64,000 nucleotides of DNA from Scleromitrula shiraiana (Eukaryota > Ascomycota > Leotiomycetes > Helotiales > Sclerotiniaceae). The translations under genes were made by a program, and so were the position numbers. The stretch covers positions 620,001 through 684,000 of the forward strand of contig JABELC010000004.1 of the NCBI GenBank assembly GCA_028455995.1. The letters are read 5' to 3'. This document shows, in pieces, positions 11,953 to 22,688 of the stretch. The notes beneath the pieces were generated by a model that was given only the letters and a program-made list of their open reading frames with translations, did not search any database and was not told the DNA's origin. Position 1 is the stretch's first letter; the number at the start of each line of letters is the position of its first letter.

Positions 11953-12227
11953 TAGAAAACTTCTAGAAATCAAACAGAGCACCAAGAGGAAGAAAGGGTA
12001 TTGAATCGTATGTGTCAAATCATATGGATATTATTATTATTAATCTATAAATAACTAGGGGTATCTGTTTCTGTTTGTATAACTGACTGACTCCCCTCCA
12101 AAATGGCCCGAGCCCAACAACCATTCAATATAACCCAACTCCAAATCCCCCTTCCCCTCTCCGTTAAATCCTGTAAAGTACCTAAAACCATCATTGTATA
12201 TCGCAATATAAACATAAATACAAGAAT
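11953..12227. other. 3' flank of arrestin-like gene
   Basis: 275 bp between the foldback element and the stop codon of the arrestin-like gene. Probably its 3' UTR. No further feature seen. Confidence 0.4.
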
Positions 12228-13754
12228 CTAACACCTCGACGGATCAACCACTCGTCTTTGCGACTCCTCAAAATCCTCATAGCTAGGCGGCAATTCCGAA
12301 ACCATCGAACTTCTCAGCACGCTATTCTGAACCAAATTCTCACTAGGAACCTCGATAACCCTAGGTCTCAAATACTCATTCGCATTTGCCAATTCCGCCG
12401 CCGCCTCAGCAGCAGTAAGATCAACCGGTGCAGTTCGGTTTCCTTTGGCGGCAACTTGTATCGGGAGACGTAATGAGATGGAAGAAGCTGGAATACCCGC
12501 TCCTGGAGTGTGGACGGATAATGTGAGATCCAAAGTGTAGGATCTCGAAACGATGCAGGAGTGGAAAGAGGGTAGCCAAACTTTGGATGAAGGTAGATTT
12601 ATTGGAACTAATATCTTGGCTGTGTAGTATACTTTGTGCTCGGATAGTGAATCGTCTGATTGTTCGGATGAACTGGATGATACGACAGAGCCTCGGCGAG
12701 AGTAGGCATGTTGAGGTAGATGTTTGGTCCATGAAACTGTTTCGACACATCTTGAGGAGAGGGGAACTGATGTATGGTAAACTTGTCGAAGTGCTTCATA
12801 ATTCGTGACTAAGCTAGATTTCGTCGGAAGGCCTTTTGCTGGTTTGGCTCCGAAGAATGTCATTGCTCTGATCTTGGTAATTAGACCACCTAGACGTGGA
12901 GGTGATGAGTTGTGATCATGCGGATCAAATCGTAAGTTGACAGTTGCCATTGTGCCGGTCATTGAGATGCTGGAAGAAGCTGGAATAACAATTGCCTGGG
13001 GCTGTGATGCAGAAATAGTTATTCTTCCTAATCGCCCCGAGAACATACCCTTCTTCAAAGATTTGGTCTTTGACATAACGTAATCGTCAGTGTCAGCGGC
13101 CCCAATACTCAGAGGAGGTGCTTCTGGTACTGCTGGGATAATCTGGAGCTTCCTGAATCCTTTAACTAGAGGAATCGCTTTTCCTGTCCCATTCTGTCTT
13201 TGTATCACTCTAGCATTGATCGAATATTGAACTTTGCTCATTTCTGGTGTCAAATCATCTTGCAAAGAAGTTTCGCGATCGCCCAAACTTGGTGGGAGTT
13301 GTAGATGCGCCAAATGAACATGATTGGCATCACATTCATGCGTGCAAGCAGTTGGAAGAAGTTGATCGGGTACAACGAAATTGAATGAGAAAGTGTATGT
13401 TTTTCCAGCTTCGGCAAGTCGGTGTTGTGGATAGTTATCTTCTCTAATCGGCATAGTAAGCCTTAAGAATTTATGAACCGCTGTAGCTCTAGATGTTGTA
13501 CTCGCAGGAGATACTGTTTCGATATATGTTCGAGTAACACCTTCGAGTGTGATTTGAATCTCATCAAATGAAATATCGTGAGGAGCTGTAATTGAGGCCT
13601 TGCCTGAAATAGCATCGAATGTTGTGTAAATCTTTCCGTCTTCATGATCGTCTAGAGAGATCTCAACAACTGGGCGACGAGCTTGATTCATCTTTCTCGC
13701 ATAACTGGCAATTGTGCCAGAGTTGGAAGAGGTGTTAGACATTTTGTCTGACAT
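12228..13754 (-). CDS. Arrestin-like (ART family) protein with PPxY
   Basis: Alpha-arrestin type adaptor. The family links membrane cargo to the Rsp5/Nedd4 ubiquitin ligase for endocytosis. Single exon, 508 aa from MSDKMSNTSS. The open frame runs 74 codons further upstream, but that extension is hydrophobic and unlike family N-termini, so it was treated as leader. Arrestin N-terminal fold: VVEISLDDHEDGKIYTTFD, then SFDEIQITLEGVTRTYIE, LRLTMPI and YTFSFNFVVPDQLLP. The middle and C-terminal part continues with VQYSINARVIQ, beta-rich segments and LDLTLSVHTPG. A Ser-rich stretch lies near residue 400. The C-terminus has LPPSYEDFEES, which contains a PPxY ligase-binding motif. Cargo cannot be told from sequence. 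Confidence 0.85.
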   Translation of the reverse strand: MSDKMSNTSSNSGTIASYARKMNQARRPVVEISLDDHEDGKIYTTFDAISGKASITAPHDISFDEIQITLEGVTRTYIETVSPASTTSRATAVHKFLRLTMPIREDNYPQHRLAEAGKTYTFSFNFVVPDQLLPTACTHECDANHVHLAHLQLPPSLGDRETSLQDDLTPEMSKVQYSINARVIQRQNGTGKAIPLVKGFRKLQIIPAVPEAPPLSIGAADTDDYVMSKTKSLKKGMFSGRLGRITISASQPQAIVIPASSSISMTGTMATVNLRFDPHDHNSSPPRLGGLITKIRAMTFFGAKPAKGLPTKSSLVTNYEALRQVYHTSVPLSSRCVETVSWTKHLPQHAYSRRGSVVSSSSSEQSDDSLSEHKVYYTAKILVPINLPSSKVWLPSFHSCIVSRSYTLDLTLSVHTPGAGIPASSISLRLPIQVAAKGNRTAPVDLTAAEAAAELANANEYLRPRVIEVPSENLVQNSVLRSSMVSELPPSYEDFEESQRRVVDPSRC

Positions 13755-14508
13755 TTCATCTAACAAAAGAGGATGAAGCAAAAGATTGAAGAAAGAAGAA
13801 AAGATGATTGGGAAAGATAAATAACGAGATAGATGCGATATAGGAAAGTAGATAGATATATGATTGGATATCAGATTATGCGGGGAAACATATAAAATGT
13901 GCCTCGAGCTTTTGAGGGTGGTAGCACCAATTTTGATTTGGTAAGGAAGAGGGGGTTTCAAGGTAACAAGAAACAAAATGCAACAAATGTATATGTATGT
14001 GTGTATGTATGTATGTATGTAAGAGGGAATAGATAGTTATCTTGATAATATTTCTTGATGATATAAAAGAGGACATTAACTTAACTTTATATATTGGCCT
14101 TCTTTAACTCTTGGTCTTATTGACTGACTTTTTTCTTAGTCAACAACACGCTGTATAGGTTTGGACGAGTATAACTAATCCTAAGTTTCAAATACACGAA
14201 CTACATATTATTCATATTATTCGGTATGAGTCAAAATGTAACAAGGTTGTCAATATGCGCCCTTGTTGCACATAAAAAAAATGAGAAAAAAAAAATGAGG
14301 AGGTATACTATGTAAGATTATGTACTATAATATATTAGTAGGTGTAGATTTTCTATGGTATGTCGTTTCTTTTTTTAATTCCCCATAGAACTAAACCCTG
14401 AATGACTTGCCGAGCCTAAGAACAGCCAAAAAAAAAATCCCAACAATGTGGTTCCATAAGTTCTTAGAGTCCATGCACTGATGCATAAGGAGGCTTGACG
14501 CTTGCTTG

Positions 14509-14511
14509 ATA

Positions 14512-14546
<35 letters not shown>
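14509..14546 (+). repeat. GAT trinucleotide repeat
   Basis: About twelve GAT/ATG units in non-coding DNA. Confidence 0.95.
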
Positions 14547-15641
14547 CTATAATATCTCGCTATAATTTATCCATCTACTACTACACCTACATTCATCCCA
14601 AATAACAAGATCCTATATGGTTCTAAAGTTGTTTATACTGACTGCCTAAACACTTCCGTATCCATTTCTATTATAATACCAGTATCAATATCTCACATGC
14701 ATACCTTACGCGACATTCATCATCATCACCATCAACATCATCAGGACAACAGAAAAAAAATAAAACTTCTAGTTCTACCTTAAAATCCATGGATACTTCC
14801 ATCCAGGTGTCTAGACCAATCCAATCTAATCACAATTCAACACCCATCCCTCCTTCGCTCCAGGGCTTCTAGATCCTCATAACCAACACCAACCTTTCCT
14901 CCAAAGGATATCACCTCCATATCCATATCCAATCCGATACCATTAAAAAAAAGAATCCATCCCTTTTAAATAATATTGCGTGCTACCCCCTCGTCCCTCT
15001 CGTATCCACAAACAATAGAACCAAACCAAACCAAACCAACTAAGAAAAATAACCACCACTAACAACCACCAAACTCCATTCCATCCACCGCTACCCAAAA
15101 TTCTAATTCAACATCGTCGCAACCACCTAACGTATACGCTCATTATGTGTCATGCCTCTCTTAATACTGCTTATAGGGAAACGGGAACGGGCGGATAGGA
15201 TAGGATAGGATAGGGTACCGAGAATAGGGAGCTAAGGCGAAGATTTTTCTTTTTTTTTTTCCCTTTTTTATTTTATTTTTTATGATGGATGAATGAATGT
15301 ATGGATGAATGGTATATGTGATACGATATTCATGACATATAATATATATAAAGTGCCTCTTCTACAAAGAGAATGGTACAAAAAAAGAGGTTTTATTCTG
15401 CGAGTCTACTCAATTCTCGTTTTTTGCCCTAAGACAAAGTTTATTTATTATATTAATATTTTAAAAGAATCTTAGCACATTTTTAGAATAATTTATTAAC
15501 CAAAAAATTATCACATAAATAGTAATAAAAAATATCAAAGTCGCTAACCCGATATACCAATCGGTAATTTCTCCTTATTATAATCGAGACCTCTAGATAA
15601 ATATACGAGTATATATAAATAAATCAATATGAGATTTAACT

Positions 15642-15742
15642 TACCTTACCTTACCTTACCTAGCTACATACATACATACATACATACATACATACATACA
15701 TACATACATACATACATACATACATACATACATACATACATA
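15642..15742 (+). repeat. TTACC repeat followed by long CATA repeat
   Basis: A short CTTAC/CTTACC run is followed within a few bases by about 19 CATA units (15665-15742). Confidence 0.95.
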
Positions 15743-15822
15743 CGACCAAATTATTTTAAATATATCTACATAATAGATACCTATAAAACATGAAAACACA
15801 AAAACACAAATAAGCATCATGA

Positions 15823-15881
15823 TCTATCCATCTATCCATCTATCCATCTATCCATCTATCCATCTATCCATCTATCCATCT
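15823..15881 (+). repeat. CATCTATC octanucleotide repeat
   Basis: About seven tandem CATCTATC units. Confidence 0.95.
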
Positions 15882-16002
15882 AGTATCAACCACAAGATCC
15901 ATAAATTTCATAACTCCACCCTGGCACTCCAAACAATCCAAGAATCAAACTAACCATCCGCTCGCTCCACGCACGCCCTTCCACCACCATTTCTTTCAAC
16001 AG

Positions 16003-16098
16003 GTCAATTGCGTCAATGTTAATTGCGTCAATGTTAATGTCAATGTCAATGTCAATGTCAATGTCAATTGCGTCAATGTCAATGTCAAGTCAATTAAA
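16003..16098 (+). repeat. GTCAAT / GTCAATTGC repeat
   Basis: Interleaved GTCAAT and TTGCGTCAAT units form a compound hexanucleotide array. Confidence 0.9.
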
Positions 16099-16119
16099 TC
16101 AAACCAGTCATCAAAAGCA

Positions 16120-16410
16120 CGCACGCACGCACAGACAGACAGACAGATAGAGCAAGTCAATTAATCAATCAGTCAGCCAGGCACATGCAAATCAACGTAG
16201 AAAAAACTAAACACCCACCCATCCATCCCATCCATCCCATCCATCCCATCCATCCCATACATTAATAGTCCATCTATCCGACACCGGTAGATACAATTAA
16301 TAATACGAGTCACCACAGCCATGGACTTAAAAAAGCCACACCTATGACACACAGCACACAGCACACAGCACACAGCACACAGCACATCCCCATCCCCATC
16401 CCCAGACGGA
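16120..16410 (+). repeat. Compound repeats: GCAC, AGAC, CCATC, CACAG, CATCCC
   Basis: Five different short tandem repeats within 300 bp: GCAC and AGAC near 16120-16148, CATCC near 16208-16256, CAGCACA near 16342-16386 and CATCCC just after. Confidence 0.85.
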
Positions 16411-16904
16411 GTTCAAACCCTCCACGGAACAAACAAGCGAACTGCATACGGGGTATAGAAAGAGAAAAGTCACGTTGGAGAAAGAAGAGGAAAAGCTAAA
16501 ACTCGGTGTGGAACTAGAATGCCGTCGATCATAAGGACATGGGTAAGTAATAAGTATATGTGATTGATGCTTATGTTATGAGTCCAGGCAGCTATTTTAT
16601 TTTATTTTTATTTTATTTTTTTAATTTTTTTTTTAAAAAAAAAAAGAAAAATAGGGTGGGGAAGCAAGGGTTGTTTGTTTGGAGGTTCAACAAGTTTGTG
16701 TTTTTATTAATTGAGATAGATATATAGAGCTATTGTAGATATGTGTAGCTATTAAATGATTGATTGATTGATTGATTGATGTACTTATTACTCACTAGCC
16801 ATGGGTATCATCCATGATAATTATACCTCCCTCGTGTGTACTACGTACACGTATATTAGGTATGTAATAAGTACGGTAGGTAAACCGTCCCGACCCCAAG
16901 ATTC

Positions 16905-19760
16905 CTATCCCGATCCCGATACTGATATCGATGCCCCTCCCGACCCCGATCCCGATTCCATACCACATCTAAAGCAAAATATCCTCTTACAAGTAAACCC
17001 AGCACGACCACATTTCCTCAATGTTCCCCCAGGGGTCTTAACCATAGGTGGGCTTCCATCTGTTTGTTTTTTATTCTTGATAGATCTAGAGGACTTCTTA
17101 CGTGTAGGTGTTGTGAAATTGAGAAGGGGTGTTAGGGTTTTTTTGGACGAACTATGTGTTGGTGTGATGATACCTCTGGTTGGGTTTTTGTTTGGGGTAT
17201 TTGTATGATGTTTGTTTGTTTTATCGGCTATTGTTGACTCATGGGAAGTGTTATTTTTGAAACTGGATATAGGTGTGCTGCTTTTTGTTTGCTCGTTCCT
17301 AGATGGCGTTGACTGTTCTTTATCTTTTCCATTGCCAGAGATATTCCTCTGAGGTCGAGGCGTTGGTGATGATTTAGCTGGTAATGAAGTTGATGTGGAA
17401 ACGAAGTCTTCACCCGCAGTATTCGACCTTACAGACTTCATAGCTCTCTTCCTTGGTTTCGAAACAGTGGAGGAGGATGGCTGGGTTTGTGACGAAGTAG
17501 ATGGAATAACCATGTCTCGATCAGCATCGAAAGCTTTCCGTTTCCTTCCTGTCTTAATATGCGGGGCTGAAATACCGACAGGTGATGATTTGATCTGCGA
17601 TGGTAAAGCTACGGCTTCGTTGTCGAGTTCCTTATCATTTATCCTCATCTTCCGTGCTTCTAAAGCATTTCTCGTAGATGTATCCGGTAGTAATGGTATA
17701 TCAAAAATATCCAATGCTTGATTGTTCGTATTTTCGGTAGTTTCATCAACGACTTTAGCTGCAAGCTTGATTGCAGGTTCTTTTGAATGAGAAGTAGGTA
17801 GAGATGGTGTCCAATCAGCACTAAGTTCGTCGATTTCGACAGAGCTGCTCAGCTGACTAACACGTCGTTTTTGAGAACGTGGAGTGACATCTACCTGGAG
17901 ATTAACTCTATCTTCCTCTTCGCGTTTTATGGGGGTCGAGGCGGCTAGGATTTTCTTCTTTTCATTTTTTGGTATTGAACATATGAACAGAAGATCCTCT
18001 GTGCCAAGACTCAATTCGTCAATATTGTCTGATTCTAATTGTTCTCGAAGCTGGTTCTTGCGAGATTTTAGCTTCCTGACAAAATCATCTTCCGATTTTG
18101 TCGTTTTTGACCTCCCTGCTCTCTTCTTATGTTCAAGTATTGTTGATTTAGTACTCGGCGCAGCTTCTTTGTCTGAGAACTTATAAGAAGGGTTGCCAGC
18201 CATTGGAGCAATACCTTGAACAATAACTCTGACGTGATCTGACACTTGATCTAGAGCATCCGGTTGACCATCGCTTTCGCTCGAAGACTCCAGATCAGAT
18301 GTCTGTAATTCTAAAGCTTCCTCGTCCATATATACAGGCTTAATATCAGAAAAGTCATATGCACGAGCATCCTTGACTAAATCTTTATGCAATCGAGGAT
18401 CAAGATCTTTGATTGTGGGAACAGCATCTGACCAACTCACGACACCTGACCCCTGCTGCGCAGGCCTTCTAACTCTAACTGGTCGCTGGGACAAAGATAC
18501 AGTGTATGAATCGCGTTGAGTAGAATTTATAGGTAAATCAACATCATCTTTAACATTACCGTCCACTAAAAGGTTTGATGAAGCTCTCCCTGCCAAAAGG
18601 TGGGAATGTTTTGCATTAAATCGGAGCCGCCATGATACTTGGCTGTGACGTGGAAATTTCTCCTCAAGTTCTTTCCAAAAGAACTCTGGAAGCACTCGTA
18701 GACCTTGCTTTTGAGCTTCCAAGATTTTCGCAACAAGCATCGAATCCTCTTCTGCTGTGAAAAGATTACGAGATCGCACAGAACCAGGTTCGTTATAATC
18801 ATCACTGTAGATATCATCCGATCTTGTCATCTTATCACTAGTATCTCTTGGTTCTCTTGGCCCTTTTGGTCCTCGCTTTTTTGGTAAAGCCCACACAGAT
18901 TCGCCAATTTCGGGAGAAGGGGTGCGTTCAATCTCTTGTGGAATATAAGCTCTCAGTGTTGGACGCTTCCCTACTGGTGGCAATGGTATATTGGGCGCAC
19001 GCCAAGCCGGCTCTATATGGGAGTCATCTTGAACTTGCTGTTTTGCGATAATTCTCTCCATCATTTCTGACGCTACCCTAGACCCAAATGATCTCAATAG
19101 CTCATTATAGGACGGGAAAGAGATGGCTTCTTTACTCGGATTCGAAGGCTGCCATGGCTGTAATCCACTTTGAAGGCTATTCCAGGGCTTCTCCACTTCG
19201 GCAGCAACCACCTCATCAATAAAATGATCATCATTCGAATCCTTGAAACCACGCAATATTAAATCGTCCTCTAGTATATCATCACCAATCTGTTCAGTCG
19301 TATCTTCGATATCGTCCTGTTCTTCCGTTACTTCGCTTTCTTCATTCTCTTCCCAATCGGAGGATTCTGTCACACTCTCTGGCTCAACCGTTAAAGCGCG
19401 TAGTATATTTCCTCCTGCCTTCTTATCACCAGCATCCCTCTCATTTTGCATTCCTGATAAATGTCCATTGTCAACTATAATTTTCCCGGTACGCAAATCA
19501 ATCTCGTCTCCAATCCCATCAAAGTTCTTGCCGTACTTTTCAAAAATGGACTCGAACGTAGATTTTAGTTTGTAATCAAGTTGCGCTCGCTTTTGCTGAA
19601 AGTCCTCGTCTGGATATTCAGGTTCATCTGCCGTATAATTATAGCCTTCATCCTCTTCATCTTCCTCGAGATCACTATAACTTATGAAGTCGTCGTCGAA
19701 CTCGGGAGCGAGAATGTCAGAATCTGCGAAGACTTTTTGTCGTTTTGCTGGAGATTCCAT
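16905..19760 (-). CDS. SCM3: Centromere protein Scm3 (CENP-A chaperone)
   Basis: HJURP/Scm3-type chaperone that deposits the centromeric histone H3 variant. Single exon, 951 aa. The N-terminal Scm3 region (about residues 55-100) reads KLKSTFESIFEKYG, then GIGDEIDLRTGKIIVDNGHL, which is diagnostic for the fungal family. Preceding it is an acidic stretch with FDDDFISYSDLEEDEEDEG. A Myb/SANT-like segment lies at about residues 330-390 (RNLFTAEEDSMLVAKILEAQ, WKELEEKFPRHS, SWRLRFNA). The long middle is charged and disordered, with nuclear-localisation-like basic clusters. The C-terminus has the fungal signature TPGGTLRKCG...CKRIFCFRC, a possible metal-binding Cys cluster, then a short Gly/Ser tail encoded by a CCCGAT repeat. 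The start is divergent to ATG6, 740 bp away. Confidence 0.88.
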   Translation of the reverse strand: MESPAKRQKVFADSDILAPEFDDDFISYSDLEEDEEDEGYNYTADEPEYPDEDFQQKRAQLDYKLKSTFESIFEKYGKNFDGIGDEIDLRTGKIIVDNGHLSGMQNERDAGDKKAGGNILRALTVEPESVTESSDWEENEESEVTEEQDDIEDTTEQIGDDILEDDLILRGFKDSNDDHFIDEVVAAEVEKPWNSLQSGLQPWQPSNPSKEAISFPSYNELLRSFGSRVASEMMERIIAKQQVQDDSHIEPAWRAPNIPLPPVGKRPTLRAYIPQEIERTPSPEIGESVWALPKKRGPKGPREPRDTSDKMTRSDDIYSDDYNEPGSVRSRNLFTAEEDSMLVAKILEAQKQGLRVLPEFFWKELEEKFPRHSQVSWRLRFNAKHSHLLAGRASSNLLVDGNVKDDVDLPINSTQRDSYTVSLSQRPVRVRRPAQQGSGVVSWSDAVPTIKDLDPRLHKDLVKDARAYDFSDIKPVYMDEEALELQTSDLESSSESDGQPDALDQVSDHVRVIVQGIAPMAGNPSYKFSDKEAAPSTKSTILEHKKRAGRSKTTKSEDDFVRKLKSRKNQLREQLESDNIDELSLGTEDLLFICSIPKNEKKKILAASTPIKREEEDRVNLQVDVTPRSQKRRVSQLSSSVEIDELSADWTPSLPTSHSKEPAIKLAAKVVDETTENTNNQALDIFDIPLLPDTSTRNALEARKMRINDKELDNEAVALPSQIKSSPVGISAPHIKTGRKRKAFDADRDMVIPSTSSQTQPSSSTVSKPRKRAMKSVRSNTAGEDFVSTSTSLPAKSSPTPRPQRNISGNGKDKEQSTPSRNEQTKSSTPISSFKNNTSHESTIADKTNKHHTNTPNKNPTRGIITPTHSSSKKTLTPLLNFTTPTRKKSSRSIKNKKQTDGSPPMVKTPGGTLRKCGRAGFTCKRIFCFRCGMESGSGSGGASISVSGSG

Positions 19761-20500
19761 GATTGATAAGTTCCTAGAGTAACTACCATGCTCATTTAAT
19801 TATTGATCCCGTTGAAACGATATTGGAGTATTATTATTGATTATATTTATGATAACCAGTCATAGTTATATTTCTGTATTAAAAGTATAGTAGAGTAAAA
19901 TAGAGTAAGGCCGGATAGAAGAAGTAAAGGTATAGTTATAAAATAATGAGATATGGTGAATTGAAAGTTGAGAAATTGAGAAGTTGAGTGAGTTGAATTG
20001 AGATATTGAAATTGAAATTGAAATTGGTTTTCGCGTTTGGTTCGTGTAAATTGATTTTCGCATTATTGTTTCAAGGTTTGAGGTTGAGGTTATAGGTTGC
20101 TGAGGTGACATTTGTTTGCTATTTAATTTGCATAATTATATTATATAATCACTAATACATTGGTCAAGACGCGGGGGTTGCATAAATGATATTTATGTAA
20201 CAATCTAATTAATGGATATTATCTTGAATCTCATATCCATTGATTATTACTGAGTGATATTGATATTGATATTGATATTGATATTGATATTGATATAGAT
20301 AGACATAGATATAGATATACATTCTTTACCGAATTATTGAATTACTAAGTTGATGTCTTTCTTTATTTATTCATCTCTATCCATAGTTTCAGGATGCTAG
20401 ATATCTTCAACCCGACCGACTATTCTACAGTTGATACATACTTAAGTAGCTTTCGACTTCCTACTTCCATGTTCTTGTTCCTTTGTTAAATTACGCCAAA
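19761..20500. promoter_or_regulatory. Divergent promoter region SCM3/ATG6
   Basis: 740 bp between two start codons. AT-rich, with a TGATAT hexanucleotide run near 20250-20310 and ATTGAA repeats near 19985-20025. No defined binding site is claimed. Confidence 0.5.
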
Positions 20501-22074
20501 ATGTACTGTCAAAAGTGTCGCGCATCACTAAAGCTTGATAGCTCTTTAGAGGATTTAAATCCTGCTGCTTTTGATTTGTTAGTTGGTCTGTCTATCCTCC
20601 AAAGCAAACACTCCTTGTGCCAGATAACTGATATTAGTATGACTGCTCAGGCGCTGCTTCACAAAATCAACCTAAGAATATCCCTCCCTCTCGCCCAGCT
20701 TATCCTCAAGAACGAAAACAACTCTACGATCGTGTTTCCAAAAATGCCGGGTCACCAACCTTCAAAAGAACTGTGTCTGCGCCACGCCGATATGATTCAA
20801 ATTTATCTGATACGTCGAGGAGTGGAATGAATAATCCTGCAATGTCATTTGTTATGTTAACTGAATCGCAAGTTGTACCTCCATCAGTTGTCACATCTCA
20901 TGAAGATACCGATCCGAATAAATCAAAACAAGATGAATCATCAGGCGGTGATGATCCAGATAGTGAGGGTAAAGCCATGTCTCAAGATATGGAAAGGGTA
21001 TCGAGGTTATTTGAGATACTCACGGCGCGATCTGATATTGATCATCCAGTTTGTGTAGAGTGCACGGAAATGCTCGTTGATGGCCTTCAACAGCGCCTCG
21101 AGGCCGCAACACGGGAAAGAGATGCATATGTTGGATTCTCGAAGCAGGTTAATGCGGAAATACCTACAGACGATGAAGTCAAAGAGGCAAACGACCTTTT
21201 AGCCAAAGTGCGAGCAGAGGAAGCTGCCGCAATAGAAGAATTAAAAAAGATCGAAGCGGAGACTGCTGCAGTTAATGAAGAGAATGCGCAACTAGAAGAG
21301 GATGCCCGAGCCCTTGATATTGAGGAACAGAAGTTTTGGAGCGATAGGAACGAGTTTGCGACGAAGCTCTTGGAATTTCAAAACACAAGGGACAGCATTA
21401 ATCTTCAATATGATCACGATTCACAAATGCTAGAGAAACTTCAAAGAACGAATGTCTACAACGACACTTTCTGCATTAGCCATGATGGCAGTTTTGGAAC
21501 CATAAATGGTCTACGGCTAGGACGACTTTCGGATATTCCTGTGGATTGGCCAGAAATCAATGCAGCCTGGGGTCACGCACTTCTGCTTTTAGCCACCGTT
21601 GCCGATCGATTTGGTTTCCAATTCGAAGGTTATGAACTCCAGCCTATGGGCTCCACATCCCGAATAGTCCGATATGACTATCCCACCCCATCCGCCAGCC
21701 GATCCAATTCTCAACGCGGCACCGTCACGCGACCCCCTAAAAAATCCATGCTCGAGCTCTATTCTTCGGGCGACATGCCCCTCGGTCTCACATTCATCCA
21801 TCGCAAACTCGATACGGCAATGGTAGCCTTTCTCGAATGTATGCGCCAGCTCGGTGCATTCGTTGAGCGCGAATCGGCAAGGACAGCGGGTCCAGGTCGA
21901 GGATTAAAACTACCGTATGAGATTGAAGGGGAAAATATCGGAAATCTTTCGATCAAATTTGGTTTTGCGCAGGATGAGGGGGCCTGGACAAAGGCGTGCA
22001 AGTTTACGCTTACTTGCTGTAAATTTTTGTTGGCGCATGCAAGTAACGTTAATAATGCCAGGAGGAGTATATAA
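20501..22074 (+). CDS. ATG6: Beclin 1 / Atg6 (Vps30)
   Basis: Subunit of the class III phosphatidylinositol 3-kinase complexes, needed for autophagy and vacuolar protein sorting. Two exons: 20501-20585 and 20651-22074, giving 502 aa. The N-terminus MYCQKCRASLKLDSSLEDLN has the conserved CxxC. Junction choice restores LLVGAASQNQPKNIP; the donor would be the unusual GTCTGT. Next come TFKRTVSAPRR and SFVMLTESQVV, a coiled coil at about residues 130-230 (Glu/Ala-rich), and the C-terminal BARA/ECD domain: FWSDRNEFATKLLEFQ, DTFCISHDGSFGTINGLRLG, VDWPEINAAWGHALLLL and PYEIEGENIGNLSIKFGF. Length and order match filamentous-fungal Atg6. Confidence 0.95.
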
Positions 22075-22688
22075 GTATATAAAGATTTGGGATTTGGGGA
22101 ATTCGGGCGTATAGAGTGATGTTAGCATGGGGCGGCGTTTCGAGTTTGGTCCTAGAGGTGTTTTATGGAGTCTTCTTGATGATGGATGGGTGGATGCATG
22201 TCTCGATGATAGTCTAATTTTTGTTAGCAAAATATTATACAAGTATACCATTACTACTAATAAAAACCCCATTGCCGCAAATGTTGTCGATTAAATCGCA
22301 CGCGAGCTGTTAAATTTTCGGATGTGCGTTCAGCTAACATGCAACTACCATATATATGCTGATTCGAATATCGCTATTTAAGGTAGACGTTTATAATCAA
22401 ATGAAATTGGATATCTTAAATACTTGTTTGTATTGCTTTTCTACAGAGATTGAAACTAGAATGAGTTTCGAACCAACATTCAGGAATGGTTCTCTCAAGA
22501 CACTAATTGATAATCCCGCGAGCTAAGATAGATATAAGTTACTAGTGGCGGAATTTTTTATTTGAGGATTAACTTCTCGATCAGTTAATCCCATATCTTA
22601 CTACTAATCACCTATCTACCTATTCATCTCCATCCATCCATCTCATTTCATCTCCTCCCCACCCCTGCCCTCCCCTGCCCTCCGACCT
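22075..22688. other. Convergent 3' region ATG6/CFT1
   Basis: 614 bp between two stop codons. No gene seen. The right part is pyrimidine-rich and merges into the C-rich end of CFT1. Confidence 0.5.

Larger units (their letters stand above)
13755..16904. other. 3.1-kb microsatellite-rich intergenic region
   Basis: Between the start of the arrestin-like gene and the stop of SCM3, both on the minus strand. It holds an unusual run of different tandem repeats, listed separately, and no supported ORF. A TATGTATG run near 13995-14020 lies in the presumed leader of the arrestin gene. Confidence 0.7.

Noticed and set aside
13755..13976. 74-residue N-terminal extension of the arrestin-like protein
   Set aside because: Open by chance in the leader. 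It is hydrophobic and aromatic-rich, and the family begins near MSDK/MSNT.
15665..15881. Regular repeats considered as a CRISPR-like array
   Set aside because: Uninterrupted microsatellites without spacers in a eukaryotic genome.
16801..17208. 135-codon + strand ORF over the end of SCM3
   Set aside because: Antisense shadow of the conserved SCM3 C-terminus with no family resemblance.
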